Positions 9,575 through 17,581 of a DNA stretch of 55,011 bases are shown piece by piece. The stretch is from assembly GCA_011369445.1 (NCBI GenBank), contig DRQF01000056.1:1-55011 (forward strand). The letters are read 5' to 3'. A program made the translations under genes and the position numbers. Every line of letters begins with the position of its first letter. Within the stretch, counting starts at the first letter, position 1. The DNA is from Planctomycetota bacterium. GTDB taxonomy: Bacteria > Planctomycetota > GCA-002687715 > DRQF01. The notes beneath the pieces are model-generated. The model was not told the origin of the DNA. It made no database searches and saw only the letters and a list, made by a program, of their open reading frames with translations.

Positions 9575-9679
9575 TCAGGACGTCTGCTCGCCCTTGTTGC
9601 GGGTGCTCTCCCAGAACAGGTACGCCACGATCGCGAGAGACACTCCCCAAATGACGAGAACCCAATCCCAGAAACTCAT
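9575..9679 (-). CDS. 34-residue single-pass membrane peptide
   Basis: Short gene with a textbook ribosome-binding site, AAGGAG followed by five bases, then ATG at 9679. The product begins MSFWDWVLVIWGVSLAIVAY and continues LFWESTRNKGEQTS before TGA. It has one transmembrane helix rich in Trp with a short positively charged C-terminal tail, so it is predicted to sit N-out/C-in. I do not recognise the family; the layout resembles small accessory subunits such as CcmD- or CydX-like proteins, but no partner genes are nearby. The bases from here to 9865 show no other supported gene. Confidence 0.6.
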   Translation of the reverse strand: MSFWDWVLVIWGVSLAIVAYLFWESTRNKGEQTS

Positions 9680-9865
9680 GACCTCTCCTTGCGCGATCGG
9701 TGGGACCGCGGAATCGCCATGACGGCTCGACGTGATTCAGCCGATGTGGTCATCGCTCCGCAGACTCGAAAATGCATGTGAGGGATCCTTCCCCGACGGG
9801 GAAGGGATCACCTTGGCAAGAGGGCGCGGCGCTCATCATGCCGAATGCCCCCCTGATTCCGAAGA

Positions 9866-10522
9866 TCATTTCTGGTTCTTTCGGGCTTGGCTCGCGGGAC
9901 GGAACATCAACCGCTTCTTCTCCGCGCCCCACCATTTTTTCCACTGGACGACCGAAGCATTGCGGAGTTCCTCGGGCGCGGAAAAGCTGTACCCGAAATC
10001 CCTCCCCGTACTCTCGCGCAGGACCTGGATCGCCTTGTATCGGAACCGTCGGTCATCGCTCTCGAGAAAGGCGAGCATGGTCGGAACCGCGGCCAAATCC
10101 CCCTGCTGGAGAAGCCCCGCCGCAGCCTCGAAGCGCACGGCAGGGTCTCGGTGCGCCAGATTGTCGCGAAGAGTCTCGAGGGCATCGGGACTCCGCAGGA
10201 ACCCGAGCACGTAGAGGAGGTTGGCTCGCGTCCGATCGTCGACATTCGGCAGCGCGTCGAGGATCGGTTTTTCGGCGAGCTCCTTTTGGGCAACGAGCCA
10301 CTGAAGATCCCGCAACAGGGCGCTGCCCCGGTCGAGAGCGACGGACTTGATGACCGCCGCGATCTTCTTGTCGTGGATGTCCACGGTCGACGGGTTTTCG
10401 CCCTCCTTCACCGAATTCACGTACGCCTCCGACACTTCCTTGCCGTCCTGCCGGTAGGTGGTCGTGCAGGCGGACGCGAGAACGAAGACGCAACCGAGCG
10501 AGAAAGCCGTGAAACCGCGCAT
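9866..10522 (-). CDS. HEAT-repeat lipoprotein
   Basis: 218 residues. It starts MRGFTAFSLGCVFVLASACT, a lipoprotein-type signal with Cys following LASA. This is a slightly non-standard lipobox, Ala rather than Leu at -3. The mature protein contains about four helical HEAT-like repeats (YVLGFLRSPDALETLRDNL, VRFEAAAGLLQQGDLAAVP, FRYKAIQVLRESTG) and ends WKKWWGAEKKR followed by a basic tail, similar to the WWKNNKGR end of the HEAT protein at 8268-9374. I start at 10522, where GGAGG lies eight bases upstream; the open frame extends to 10711 without family character. Probably an envelope scaffold; function unknown. Confidence 0.72.
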   Translation of the reverse strand: MRGFTAFSLGCVFVLASACTTTYRQDGKEVSEAYVNSVKEGENPSTVDIHDKKIAAVIKSVALDRGSALLRDLQWLVAQKELAEKPILDALPNVDDRTRANLLYVLGFLRSPDALETLRDNLAHRDPAVRFEAAAGLLQQGDLAAVPTMLAFLESDDRRFRYKAIQVLRESTGRDFGYSFSAPEELRNASVVQWKKWWGAEKKRLMFRPASQARKNQK

Positions 10523-10682
10523 GAGTGGAGCCTCCATTGGAACTTCGTTGGAGAGGCGAAGCCCCTCATGCCTCCTTTTCGGCGCAGCACTGCATAAACT
10601 TGAGGTCCGGACCGATTCCGAGGGCTGATTCCCGCATATTCTCCCACCTTCTCCAACCCGCCGGGTCAACGACCGTTGCCGG

Positions 10683-13073
10683 TCAGCGGCCGAGCGCTCG
10701 GAGAACCACATGCAACAAGAACCCGGCGAAGGTCCACAACCCGAGCAGAAGGGATGTGCCTCCCCGGGGCGGAGAGGATTCCAGGGGGCTCAGAGCCTCG
10801 GCCCAGCGGGAAGCAGCGTCGACGGCGGCGGGACGACGATCTCTCCCGTCGGGCCCGCTCCAGACGATCCGGTGCTGAATCGACCCCGAAGGAGCCTCCA
10901 CGAGGCCGAACCCGGCGGGGGGCAGGGGCTCGGGGGCGGGTGCCCCGTAGCGCTTTGGTCCCTTCGCATACAGGGGGAACGATGCATCTGCGAGCTGGAG
11001 CAGAAGACGCCCTCGATCCACGGGCAGGTCCTCGACACTCCAGAGGAGGCCGTCGTCACCCAGATGAAGAGAGAGTTCCCGGATTCCGGTCTCGCGGGAG
11101 GGCATCAGAGCCAAGAGCCGGGACGCCACGCCAGCGCTTCCGCCGAGGAGGGTCGCCAACGCTCCCACATCCACGGGCGCGGCGGCAACCCGTCCCGCTC
11201 CGCGCCTCACCTCGGCCCAAGCAGGGACACCGTCCGGCCCATGGGCCCCGACCCGCGCCTGGGGCTTTGCGCGGGTTCGTAGAAGCCTGGGAACCTGGAG
11301 GACCCGTCCATCCTCCCAGGTCACCCTCGCGGGGGCTATGACCAGATCTTTCTGCGTCGCCTCCAAGAAAGGTTGCAGGAGTACGCCGAAGTCGTCCACC
11401 TGGATCAGGCGATCGGCGCGGTTCCCGACCAGATCGAGCAGGGGCGCGCGCCACCGATCCGCGCGGTCGAACCAGAAGACGAAAAGCTCATGATGCCTCT
11501 CGTTCAGCAGGCGGCGCCAACGCTCTCGGTTCTCGTCCGTCCAAGCCGCCGGGTCCTCCGCATCGGTCAAAAGAAAGACCAGGGACTCCGCGCCCTCCGG
11601 GGGCCGGGCCTGGAGCGCCGCGGTCAGCGCCGGGCTGAGTCGCGTGCCGCCGGAAGGGCGAACGGCCCTCAGGAACTCACCCAGCGCTGCCTCCTCCCCC
11701 GGCCGAAAAGTCGCTTCCTCCAGGTCAGGGCCGAAAAGCAGAATTCGCAGACGGTCCTCCCCTTCCAGGTGGCTGAAAAGTCCTCGGACCGCTCCCGCCG
11801 CCGCCTCGAAGCGCCCGTCCGCCATGCTTCCCGAGCGGTCCAGAAGAATCTGGATCCACCGAGGGGACCGAGGCGGACGAGAGGTGACGGGACTCAAGGC
11901 ATCGAAGGGGCCGCCCTCCCAGCCCCCCAAGGCAAATCCTCGGCGTGCCCCCGCGAGAAGCAGGCCACCGCCCGCACCCACCCAGGATCTCAAGACCCGT
12001 GCGAAGTCTCGCGCCTCGGGGGAGGGCGCCCGGCCAGGCAGATGCCAGGGGAGATCCTCGATGACCACCAAGTCGGCGGTAGCGAGCCGCCGTGCGGCTT
12101 CATCCGGCGGATAGATCTCGCCCTGGCCGTCGGCGAAGTCGAGCGGCCCCGCGCCCCACGACACCAACGACTCTCCTACGCGGAGCACGCGAGGTCGACC
12201 CCCCTCGACGAGGAGCGGTACGGATCGACGATCGTCAGCCGGCTCGGCGTCGAAACCGGTCGTGCCCTCGAGGGTCGCCTCGATCCATGACGAGGCGGAC
12301 GGTGCGTGATCCAGTTCCAGGACGATGCGGAGGGCCTGCTGTCCCGGCCGAAACGTAAACGAAGTCTCTGGGCCATCGCCCCAGCGAGCCGCGACGGATC
12401 GCGGAGTCGCCACGCGCCCGCGGACCTCCATTTCGACGGCCACGCGGGCGCCGGGACGCGCCCGCGGAGCGGGACCGACACGAAAAAGGGCGAGATTCTC
12501 CTCCCGGGAGGGAGGTGCCGCGACATAGCGAGCGCTCTCGAGTCGAAGGGGAAGACGCGAAGCCACCAGGGCAAGGCGCTCGAAATCGGCGCCGCCGTCG
12601 CTGACCAGAGTCATGCGCACGCGGCTTCCGGCGTCCAAACGATCAGCGACCTGCGCCAAGGCCCGATCGAGCCGCGCGTCGTCGCGGAAGTCCTCGGGGA
12701 TGAGGGGCTGGGCCTCCCGTTGGAAGCGCCAGGCGTCGAAGTCACCCGCCGGCCCGTCGTAGATCAGCCGCGACCTCATCCCGACGGCGAGGACGAGTAA
12801 ACGGCGGTTCGCCTCGTCGTCCGGGACGTCGAAGTCCAGAAGACGCTGGGGGTCGGTGCCCAGACTGCGCGAGACGTCCAGCAGGACCACCTCGACCGGC
12901 CCCCTCTCCCCACCGACCCCGCCCCGGGGCCCCCACCCCAAGACGAAAGCGATTCCACCCAAGAAAACGACGCCCCAGTGCCAAAGTCGCGCTCTTGGGG
13001 CCCTGCGCCATCGGAGCCACCCCAAAAGCCCCCAAAGCCCCACGCCGATCGTCCACGCGGCCACGACGTTCAC
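10683..13073 (-). CDS. membrane protein with two von Willebrand A domains and a GATase-like domain
   Basis: 796 residues. Two N-terminal transmembrane helices (residues ~1-20 and ~31-48) are followed by a first vWA-like domain opening EVVLLDVSRSLG, a partial metal-site motif. A beta-rich segment follows, then a class-I glutamine-amidotransferase-like fold (DLVVIEDLPWHLPG, GAGGGLLLAG) lacking an obvious catalytic Cys. A second vWA domain with a full MIDAS (ILLDRSGSM) ends near residue 560, and a single C-terminal helix closes the protein. This plan is seen in BatA-like proteins associated with MoxR ATPases, but no MoxR gene is adjacent. It starts at a GTG overlapping the mnmA stop (GTGA), so it is translationally coupled to mnmA. 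Role: probably metal-dependent protein interaction at the membrane. Confidence 0.78.
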   Translation of the reverse strand: MNVVAAWTIGVGLWGLLGWLRWRRAPRARLWHWGVVFLGGIAFVLGWGPRGGVGGERGPVEVVLLDVSRSLGTDPQRLLDFDVPDDEANRRLLVLAVGMRSRLIYDGPAGDFDAWRFQREAQPLIPEDFRDDARLDRALAQVADRLDAGSRVRMTLVSDGGADFERLALVASRLPLRLESARYVAAPPSREENLALFRVGPAPRARPGARVAVEMEVRGRVATPRSVAARWGDGPETSFTFRPGQQALRIVLELDHAPSASSWIEATLEGTTGFDAEPADDRRSVPLLVEGGRPRVLRVGESLVSWGAGPLDFADGQGEIYPPDEAARRLATADLVVIEDLPWHLPGRAPSPEARDFARVLRSWVGAGGGLLLAGARRGFALGGWEGGPFDALSPVTSRPPRSPRWIQILLDRSGSMADGRFEAAAGAVRGLFSHLEGEDRLRILLFGPDLEEATFRPGEEAALGEFLRAVRPSGGTRLSPALTAALQARPPEGAESLVFLLTDAEDPAAWTDENRERWRRLLNERHHELFVFWFDRADRWRAPLLDLVGNRADRLIQVDDFGVLLQPFLEATQKDLVIAPARVTWEDGRVLQVPRLLRTRAKPQARVGAHGPDGVPAWAEVRRGAGRVAAAPVDVGALATLLGGSAGVASRLLALMPSRETGIRELSLHLGDDGLLWSVEDLPVDRGRLLLQLADASFPLYAKGPKRYGAPAPEPLPPAGFGLVEAPSGSIQHRIVWSGPDGRDRRPAAVDAASRWAEALSPLESSPPRGGTSLLLGLWTFAGFLLHVVLRALGR

Positions 13074-14179
13074 GGCTGGACGGCGTCCCTGCCCAAGACG
13101 GCGTCGATGTAGCCGCCGAACGCAACCACATCCCCACGGTAGAACACGGCGGCTTGACCGGGAGTGACAGCCCGCACAGGGGCCAGGAACCGCACATCGA
13201 CACCTCCGTCTTCCCGCCCGATGGCGCGCGCCGGTGACGGATCATGCCGGTATCGGACCTTCACCGTCCCCTCGAGTGCCTCCCCGGCACGCAATCCGGC
13301 GAGCCCTTGGAACACCGGAGCGTTGAGGGTCAAGCCCCCTGAAGTGAGCGCCTCGAAGTCGCCCACCGTGACGCGATGAGAATGGGGGTCGATGTCCAAG
13401 ACATACACGGGGCGACCGAAACTCTTCCCGAAGCCCCTTCGCTGGCCGATCGTGAAGAGCTGGTATCCCTCATGTCGTCCGAGAACCTTGCCCTGTTCGT
13501 CAACGATTTCCCCGGCGCCGAGGTTCTCCGGCCGCCTCTCTCGAATGAGGGCGCGGTAGTCCCCTCCTGGGACAAAGCAGATCTCCTGGCTGTCCGGCTT
13601 GTCGAACACGCGGAGCCCCATGTCGCGGGCGAGCTCCCTCACGCTATCCTTGGTCATCTCACCCAAGGGGAAACGGCAGCGGGCAAGGGCGTTCTGCTCC
13701 AGGGGAAAGAGCACGTAGGACTGGTCCTTCGTGAGGTCGGCCGCGCGGGAGATCGCGAACCGGCCTTGGTCGCGCCGGACCCGCGCGTAGTGACCCGTGG
13801 CCACCGACGAAGCGCCCAGCGAGTCCGCATAATCCAAAAGACGCCCGAACTTCAGATGCCGATTGCACTGGATACACGGATTCGGCGTGCGACCGCGGTC
13901 GTACTCATCCAAGAAGCCCTCGATGATGGAGCCGAACTCCTGGGCGAGATTGAGGACGTAGAAGGGGATTCCCAATGTATCGGCGACACGGCGCGCGTCC
14001 ATGGAATCCTCGAGAGAGCAGCAGCCCTGCTTGCCCCGGCGGGCCGCATCGCCGGCTTCGATGCCGTTGCGCATGTAGAGCCCCACGACGTCAAACCCTT
14101 GCCGGACAAGGAGCGCCGCCGCAACGCTTGAATCCACGCCGCCGCTCATCGCACAAACGATCCGCTCCTTGGGAACCAT
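13070..14179 (-). CDS. mnmA: tRNA-specific 2-thiouridylase MnmA
   Basis: Thiolates U34 of tRNA-Lys, -Glu and -Gln. The 369-residue protein begins with the ATP-pyrophosphatase loop AMSGGVDSSVAA near residue 10. NPCIQCNRHLKF holds the first catalytic Cys, ATGHYARV and KDQSYVLF follow, and DSQEICFVPGGDY holds the second Cys of the sulfur-transfer pair. The C-terminal MnmA domain includes RYRHDP and TPGQAAVFY. The ATG at 14179 has GGAGG four bases upstream; the frame is open to 14260 without similarity. Divergent from yajC with about 95 bases between. Confidence 0.95.
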   Translation of the reverse strand: MVPKERIVCAMSGGVDSSVAAALLVRQGFDVVGLYMRNGIEAGDAARRGKQGCCSLEDSMDARRVADTLGIPFYVLNLAQEFGSIIEGFLDEYDRGRTPNPCIQCNRHLKFGRLLDYADSLGASSVATGHYARVRRDQGRFAISRAADLTKDQSYVLFPLEQNALARCRFPLGEMTKDSVRELARDMGLRVFDKPDSQEICFVPGGDYRALIRERRPENLGAGEIVDEQGKVLGRHEGYQLFTIGQRRGFGKSFGRPVYVLDIDPHSHRVTVGDFEALTSGGLTLNAPVFQGLAGLRAGEALEGTVKVRYRHDPSPARAIGREDGGVDVRFLAPVRAVTPGQAAVFYRGDVVAFGGYIDAVLGRDAVQP

Positions 14180-14274
14180 GGGACCTCCGTCCTCCGCCCC
14201 TGCTTGCCGCCCCTCATCACCGCCCATAGGATGCGTCGCTGACCGTCGTCGGCGCAACAAGGGAGATGCAAGCC

Positions 14275-14607
14275 ATGTTCGAGGGTCTGATCCTAACCCT
14301 GCTCGCCGAGGAGCAGAAATCCCAGGGGGGGCTCTTTCAGAACCCTCTGACGCTTTTCTTGATGATCGGGGTCGTCTGGGTCTTCCTGGTCATCCTCCCC
14401 GGCCGCAAGGAGAAAAAGCGCAAAGCGGAGATGCTCGACAACCTCAAGAAAGGCGACAAGGTTCTGACCCAGGCGGGGATCATCGGCAAAGTCCATTCCT
14501 CCGACGCGGAAAAAGTCGTCTTGGACTTTGGAGGCACCAAGATCCCGGTCCTCAAATCCACCGTGATTCAGGTTCTCGGAAAAAAAGAGGGCAACGGGAA
14601 CTCCTGA
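14275..14607 (+). CDS. yajC: preprotein translocase accessory subunit YajC
   Basis: 110 residues with the YajC layout. A short Gln-rich lead precedes one transmembrane helix (LTLFLMIGVVWVFLVILPGR), then comes the charged segment KEKKRKAEMLDNLKKGDKVL and the conserved TQAGIIGKV beta domain. YajC associates with SecDF in protein export; secD and secF are not downstream here as they often are. I use the ATG at 14275, which has AGGGAG nine bases upstream, rather than the one three codons earlier that lies inside the ribosome site. Confidence 0.9.
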   Translation: MFEGLILTLLAEEQKSQGGLFQNPLTLFLMIGVVWVFLVILPGRKEKKRKAEMLDNLKKGDKVLTQAGIIGKVHSSDAEKVVLDFGGTKIPVLKSTVIQVLGKKEGNGNS

Positions 14608-14635
14608 GATTCCGTCCCACCATGGGAGGCTCCCC

Positions 14636-14995
14636 ATGGTATCGAATCCCTTCAGCATGTGGCGGCGAGCCGAACGGCGAGCCGCTCGCTTTTTGAGAAC
14701 CCGTGGTTTTCGCATCGCGGAGCGCAACGCTCGTATCGGCCGCGACGAAATCGACATTGTGGCCGTCCAGGGCGGCGTTCTCGTCTGCGTCGAGGTCCGA
14801 TTCCGGCGGCGGGATCTGGCGGAAGCCATCGAGTCCATCGACGGCCCGAAGGCGCGGGCGCTGCGGCGGGCGGCCCGCGCGTATGCCCGCCGAGAAGGGC
14901 TGGCGACAGAGCCTCTGCGCGTCGACCTCGTAGCGGTGACCTTAGACCACAGACGCTGGAGGCTCGTTCATCTTCCCGCCATCGTGCCCGTCTGA
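14636..14995 (+). CDS. YraN/UPF0102 family endonuclease-like protein
   Basis: 119 residues. The core GFRIAERNARIGRDEIDIVA followed by LVCVEVRFRR matches the UPF0102 pattern (GxxxxxRNxRxxxGEIDLIA...FVEVKxR), a restriction-endonuclease-like fold with Glu/Asp and a Glu-x-Lys-type metal site. Two family positions are substituted: Gly-Glu becomes Asp-Glu, and the Lys of EVK becomes Arg. Cellular role of the family is poorly defined; DNA-processing functions are suspected. It starts 28 bases after yajC, and its stop lies four bases from the end of the converging glycosyltransferase gene, with no terminator between. Confidence 0.82.
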   Translation: MVSNPFSMWRRAERRAARFLRTRGFRIAERNARIGRDEIDIVAVQGGVLVCVEVRFRRRDLAEAIESIDGPKARALRRAARAYARREGLATEPLRVDLVAVTLDHRRWRLVHLPAIVPV

Positions 14996-14999
14996 GCCT

Positions 15000-17306
15000 T
15001 CAGACGTCCTCGGCAGCCTTCGGTGAGCCCTCGGCTCCCGCGGGGTCGGGAGTCGGCTCCGCGGTCTCAGCCGCGGTCTCAGCCTCAGTCTCAGTCTCAG
15101 TCCCGGACTCCGCTTCGGTCTCAGTCTCAGCGTCGGGCTCGGACTCGGTCTGGGACCGTGCCCGCAAGAGAAGGACCTCGGATTCGGCGGCCTCGAGAGA
15201 GCGCCTCAACTGAGCCACATGGGTCAAGGCCTCGCGAGCGAGATCGAGATTCACCCGTCGGGCCTCCCCCAAAGTCCCCAAAACCGGAACGTCGACGTCC
15301 CGCACGGCCTCTTCCGCGCCCTCGATCTCGTCGAACCTCTCCTCGCTCCCGAGGATGGCGGTGAACGCCCGACGCATCTCCTCCACCATCTCGGCCAGGC
15401 GAACGACGACCCGATCCTTCTCCGCCAGGTGATCCGTGAGGAAGCGGCGCCCCTCCCGCAAGCCGCGCAGCGTCTTCAAGAACCCGCGGCTCAACGCCTC
15501 GTCCATGGAACGAACCTCTTCCATGGGGCCGAGTCCCGGGACGTGGACCGACGTTTCCGGAATCGGCGCATGAACCGGGGGCAAACGGGGCTCGTCGTCT
15601 TCGATGAGCAACAGCACTTCTCTCAACCATTCCACTTCGAGGCCCAAGGTCTCCAGCAGGCGTTCGCGTTCCTCGATCCTCGACTCCCTGGCCTTCAATT
15701 CCCGGTCCATGGACTTCAAATCCCGATCCATGGACTTCAATTCCTTGTCCATGGTTTTCAGCGCATCATCCATCGTCTTCAGCTCGGCGGATCGGGACCG
15801 AACCTCCTCACGCAGCGTCCGCAGTTGCGCCTCGAGGTCTCGCGCCTTGTCTTCCGCCCGGGCCTTCTCGGCGCCCATGCGGATCTCCTTGGCAATCATT
15901 TCCTTGACCACGCCTTCGTAGTGGTCTCCCCGCCCCTGCTCCCGCTTGATGTGCCCCAGATACCCGAACATCAAGGCCTCGCTCTCTCGCTGGCGTCGTG
16001 CGAGGTGTCCGAGTCTCCGCTCGAGAAGTTCGTTCCCAGGCCCTTCCAGGGGTGCGCCTTCGCGCACGACCTTCTCGTAGATTCGCCCCATTTCCCTGGC
16101 GTGCCAGTCCATGCCGACGAGCTCTGGAATCGCCTCCCGCCACGCGGCAATTTGGTCCGGTCGGCGGATGAGGTCGATGAGTACGGCGGAGAGGCTCTTC
16201 GACGACTCCGCCTCGAACACAGCCCCCGCATTGCCGATCCTCTCGGCCAGCGCACCCCGATCGGAGACGATCGCGGGCAGCCCCAGCGCGAAGGCCTCGT
16301 CGAGAACGAAGGAGAAGGACTCGGCGCACAGACTCGGGATGACCGCCACGTCGAGCGGCGTCTTCGCCAAATCCGGCGGCTGATACGCACCGTGCCAATG
16401 GACGTTCAACCCCTGCGACAACTCCTCGAGCCGTTCTTTGTAAGCGGGTTCGATGACCTCGCCCCAGATGTGGATCTCGAAGCGATCCTTCCGGCGGATC
16501 TCCCCCATCGCCTCGAGAAGGAGATGGGCGCCCTTCATATGGAAAAGGTGTCCCCACATCCCGAGACGGATGGGACGACGGCGGTCGTTCTCCCGGGGAG
16601 CCTTCTTTGCAGACGCCAACGGCGGGCGGCTTTCGCTTCCCAAGCCCGTGATCGTCCCGTGCGGCAAGACATGGATACGGGCCTCGTCGACAGGAAGCAC
16701 CGACCGCACGAGTTCGCCATGGGCTTCGCTCGGAACGATGATGCGGCGGGCGAGCGCCAATTCCTGGACGAAGTCGTCTCGGAACAAATCGATCTCCCGG
16801 GCCGTCATGGGATCGTCCATCCACGGGAACCGAGGGACACAGCTCAGGCAGTTTTCACTGCCGAGAGGCCGCTCGCAGAAGCTTTCATCTCGAATCCGGA
16901 AAATCCGGGGGCATGACGTCCACAGGTCGTGCAGGGTGCACACAACGGGAACATCCAGGCGTGTCGCCTGCTCGGCCAGGTCGCGAGAAAGGCGATACCA
17001 GTGCTGGATATGAACGATATCCGGCCGCACCGATTTCACCACGTCTCGAAACAGCGCCGACGCGTCCGGGCAAAGGGACCGAGTCCAGTGTTCGAGATAG
17101 CTCCCCGACAGCACGATCTTGTGGACCGGGAAGCCGTCGTGAATGAATCGGTCGATCTTGGGCTCATCCGCAACGTGCGTGGTTCCGGTGACGATCTCGA
17201 CGTCGTGGCCGAGCCGTCTCAGTTCGCGCACGAGCCCCAGGAGGTAGAGCTCCGTGCCGCCGCGGAACTGAGGCAAGAAGCCATGTACGACCTGGAGAAT
17301 CTTCAT
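15000..17306 (-). CDS. GT4-type glycosyltransferase with long coiled-coil tail
   Basis: 768 residues. Residues 1 to ~385 form a GT-B glycosyltransferase: QVVHGFLPQFRGGTELYLLG is the N-terminal Gly-rich donor/acceptor loop, RLGMWGHLFHMKGAHLLLEA opens the second Rossmann domain, and EAFALGLPAIVSDRGALAE is the E-x7-E donor-binding motif. From ~400 to ~720 the chain is coiled coil, including near-repeats of KSMDRDL/KTMDKEL type and a region rich in EEVR/EEMR. The C-terminus is a Glu-Thr dipeptide tract encoded by a hexanucleotide repeat. I start at 17306, whose MKILQVVHG is the family N-terminus. Likely makes surface polysaccharide, with the tail tethering or oligomerising it. Divergent from the sulfatase-fold gene. 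Confidence 0.82.
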   Translation of the reverse strand: MKILQVVHGFLPQFRGGTELYLLGLVRELRRLGHDVEIVTGTTHVADEPKIDRFIHDGFPVHKIVLSGSYLEHWTRSLCPDASALFRDVVKSVRPDIVHIQHWYRLSRDLAEQATRLDVPVVCTLHDLWTSCPRIFRIRDESFCERPLGSENCLSCVPRFPWMDDPMTAREIDLFRDDFVQELALARRIIVPSEAHGELVRSVLPVDEARIHVLPHGTITGLGSESRPPLASAKKAPRENDRRRPIRLGMWGHLFHMKGAHLLLEAMGEIRRKDRFEIHIWGEVIEPAYKERLEELSQGLNVHWHGAYQPPDLAKTPLDVAVIPSLCAESFSFVLDEAFALGLPAIVSDRGALAERIGNAGAVFEAESSKSLSAVLIDLIRRPDQIAAWREAIPELVGMDWHAREMGRIYEKVVREGAPLEGPGNELLERRLGHLARRQRESEALMFGYLGHIKREQGRGDHYEGVVKEMIAKEIRMGAEKARAEDKARDLEAQLRTLREEVRSRSAELKTMDDALKTMDKELKSMDRDLKSMDRELKARESRIEERERLLETLGLEVEWLREVLLLIEDDEPRLPPVHAPIPETSVHVPGLGPMEEVRSMDEALSRGFLKTLRGLREGRRFLTDHLAEKDRVVVRLAEMVEEMRRAFTAILGSEERFDEIEGAEEAVRDVDVPVLGTLGEARRVNLDLAREALTHVAQLRRSLEAAESEVLLLRARSQTESEPDAETETEAESGTETETEAETAAETAEPTPDPAGAEGSPKAAEDV
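15065..15155 (-). repeat. hexanucleotide tract encoding a Glu-Thr tail
   Basis: Degenerate repeats of GAGACT/GAGACC on the minus strand (seen as TCTCAG-type units on the plus strand) encode the Glu-Thr-Glu-Ala low-complexity tail of the glycosyltransferase. Because the unit is six bases, copy changes keep the frame. Confidence 0.7.
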
Positions 17307-17581
17307 TGTGAGCTCTTTCTCCACCGACCCGGGATTGGGAAGGCTCCCGGGTGGTATATCGGAAGATTCCCTGTTTAGCGAGACCCGAGCTTTCCGGATG
17401 AGAGCCAGAAAGGCCATGTGGAAAGTCGATAGAGGTCTGTGAGAAAGGCAAGACGGGTATGCGCCCGCACTCTCCGCGGCTTCTCGCCGACTCGGGAAAA
17501 CAGTAGAACACCGACGGCCTCTCCGCCCCTCGGTGCCCAGGGCCACGATGGACCTCGAGCAGAAAGAGTCCGGATGACGCA

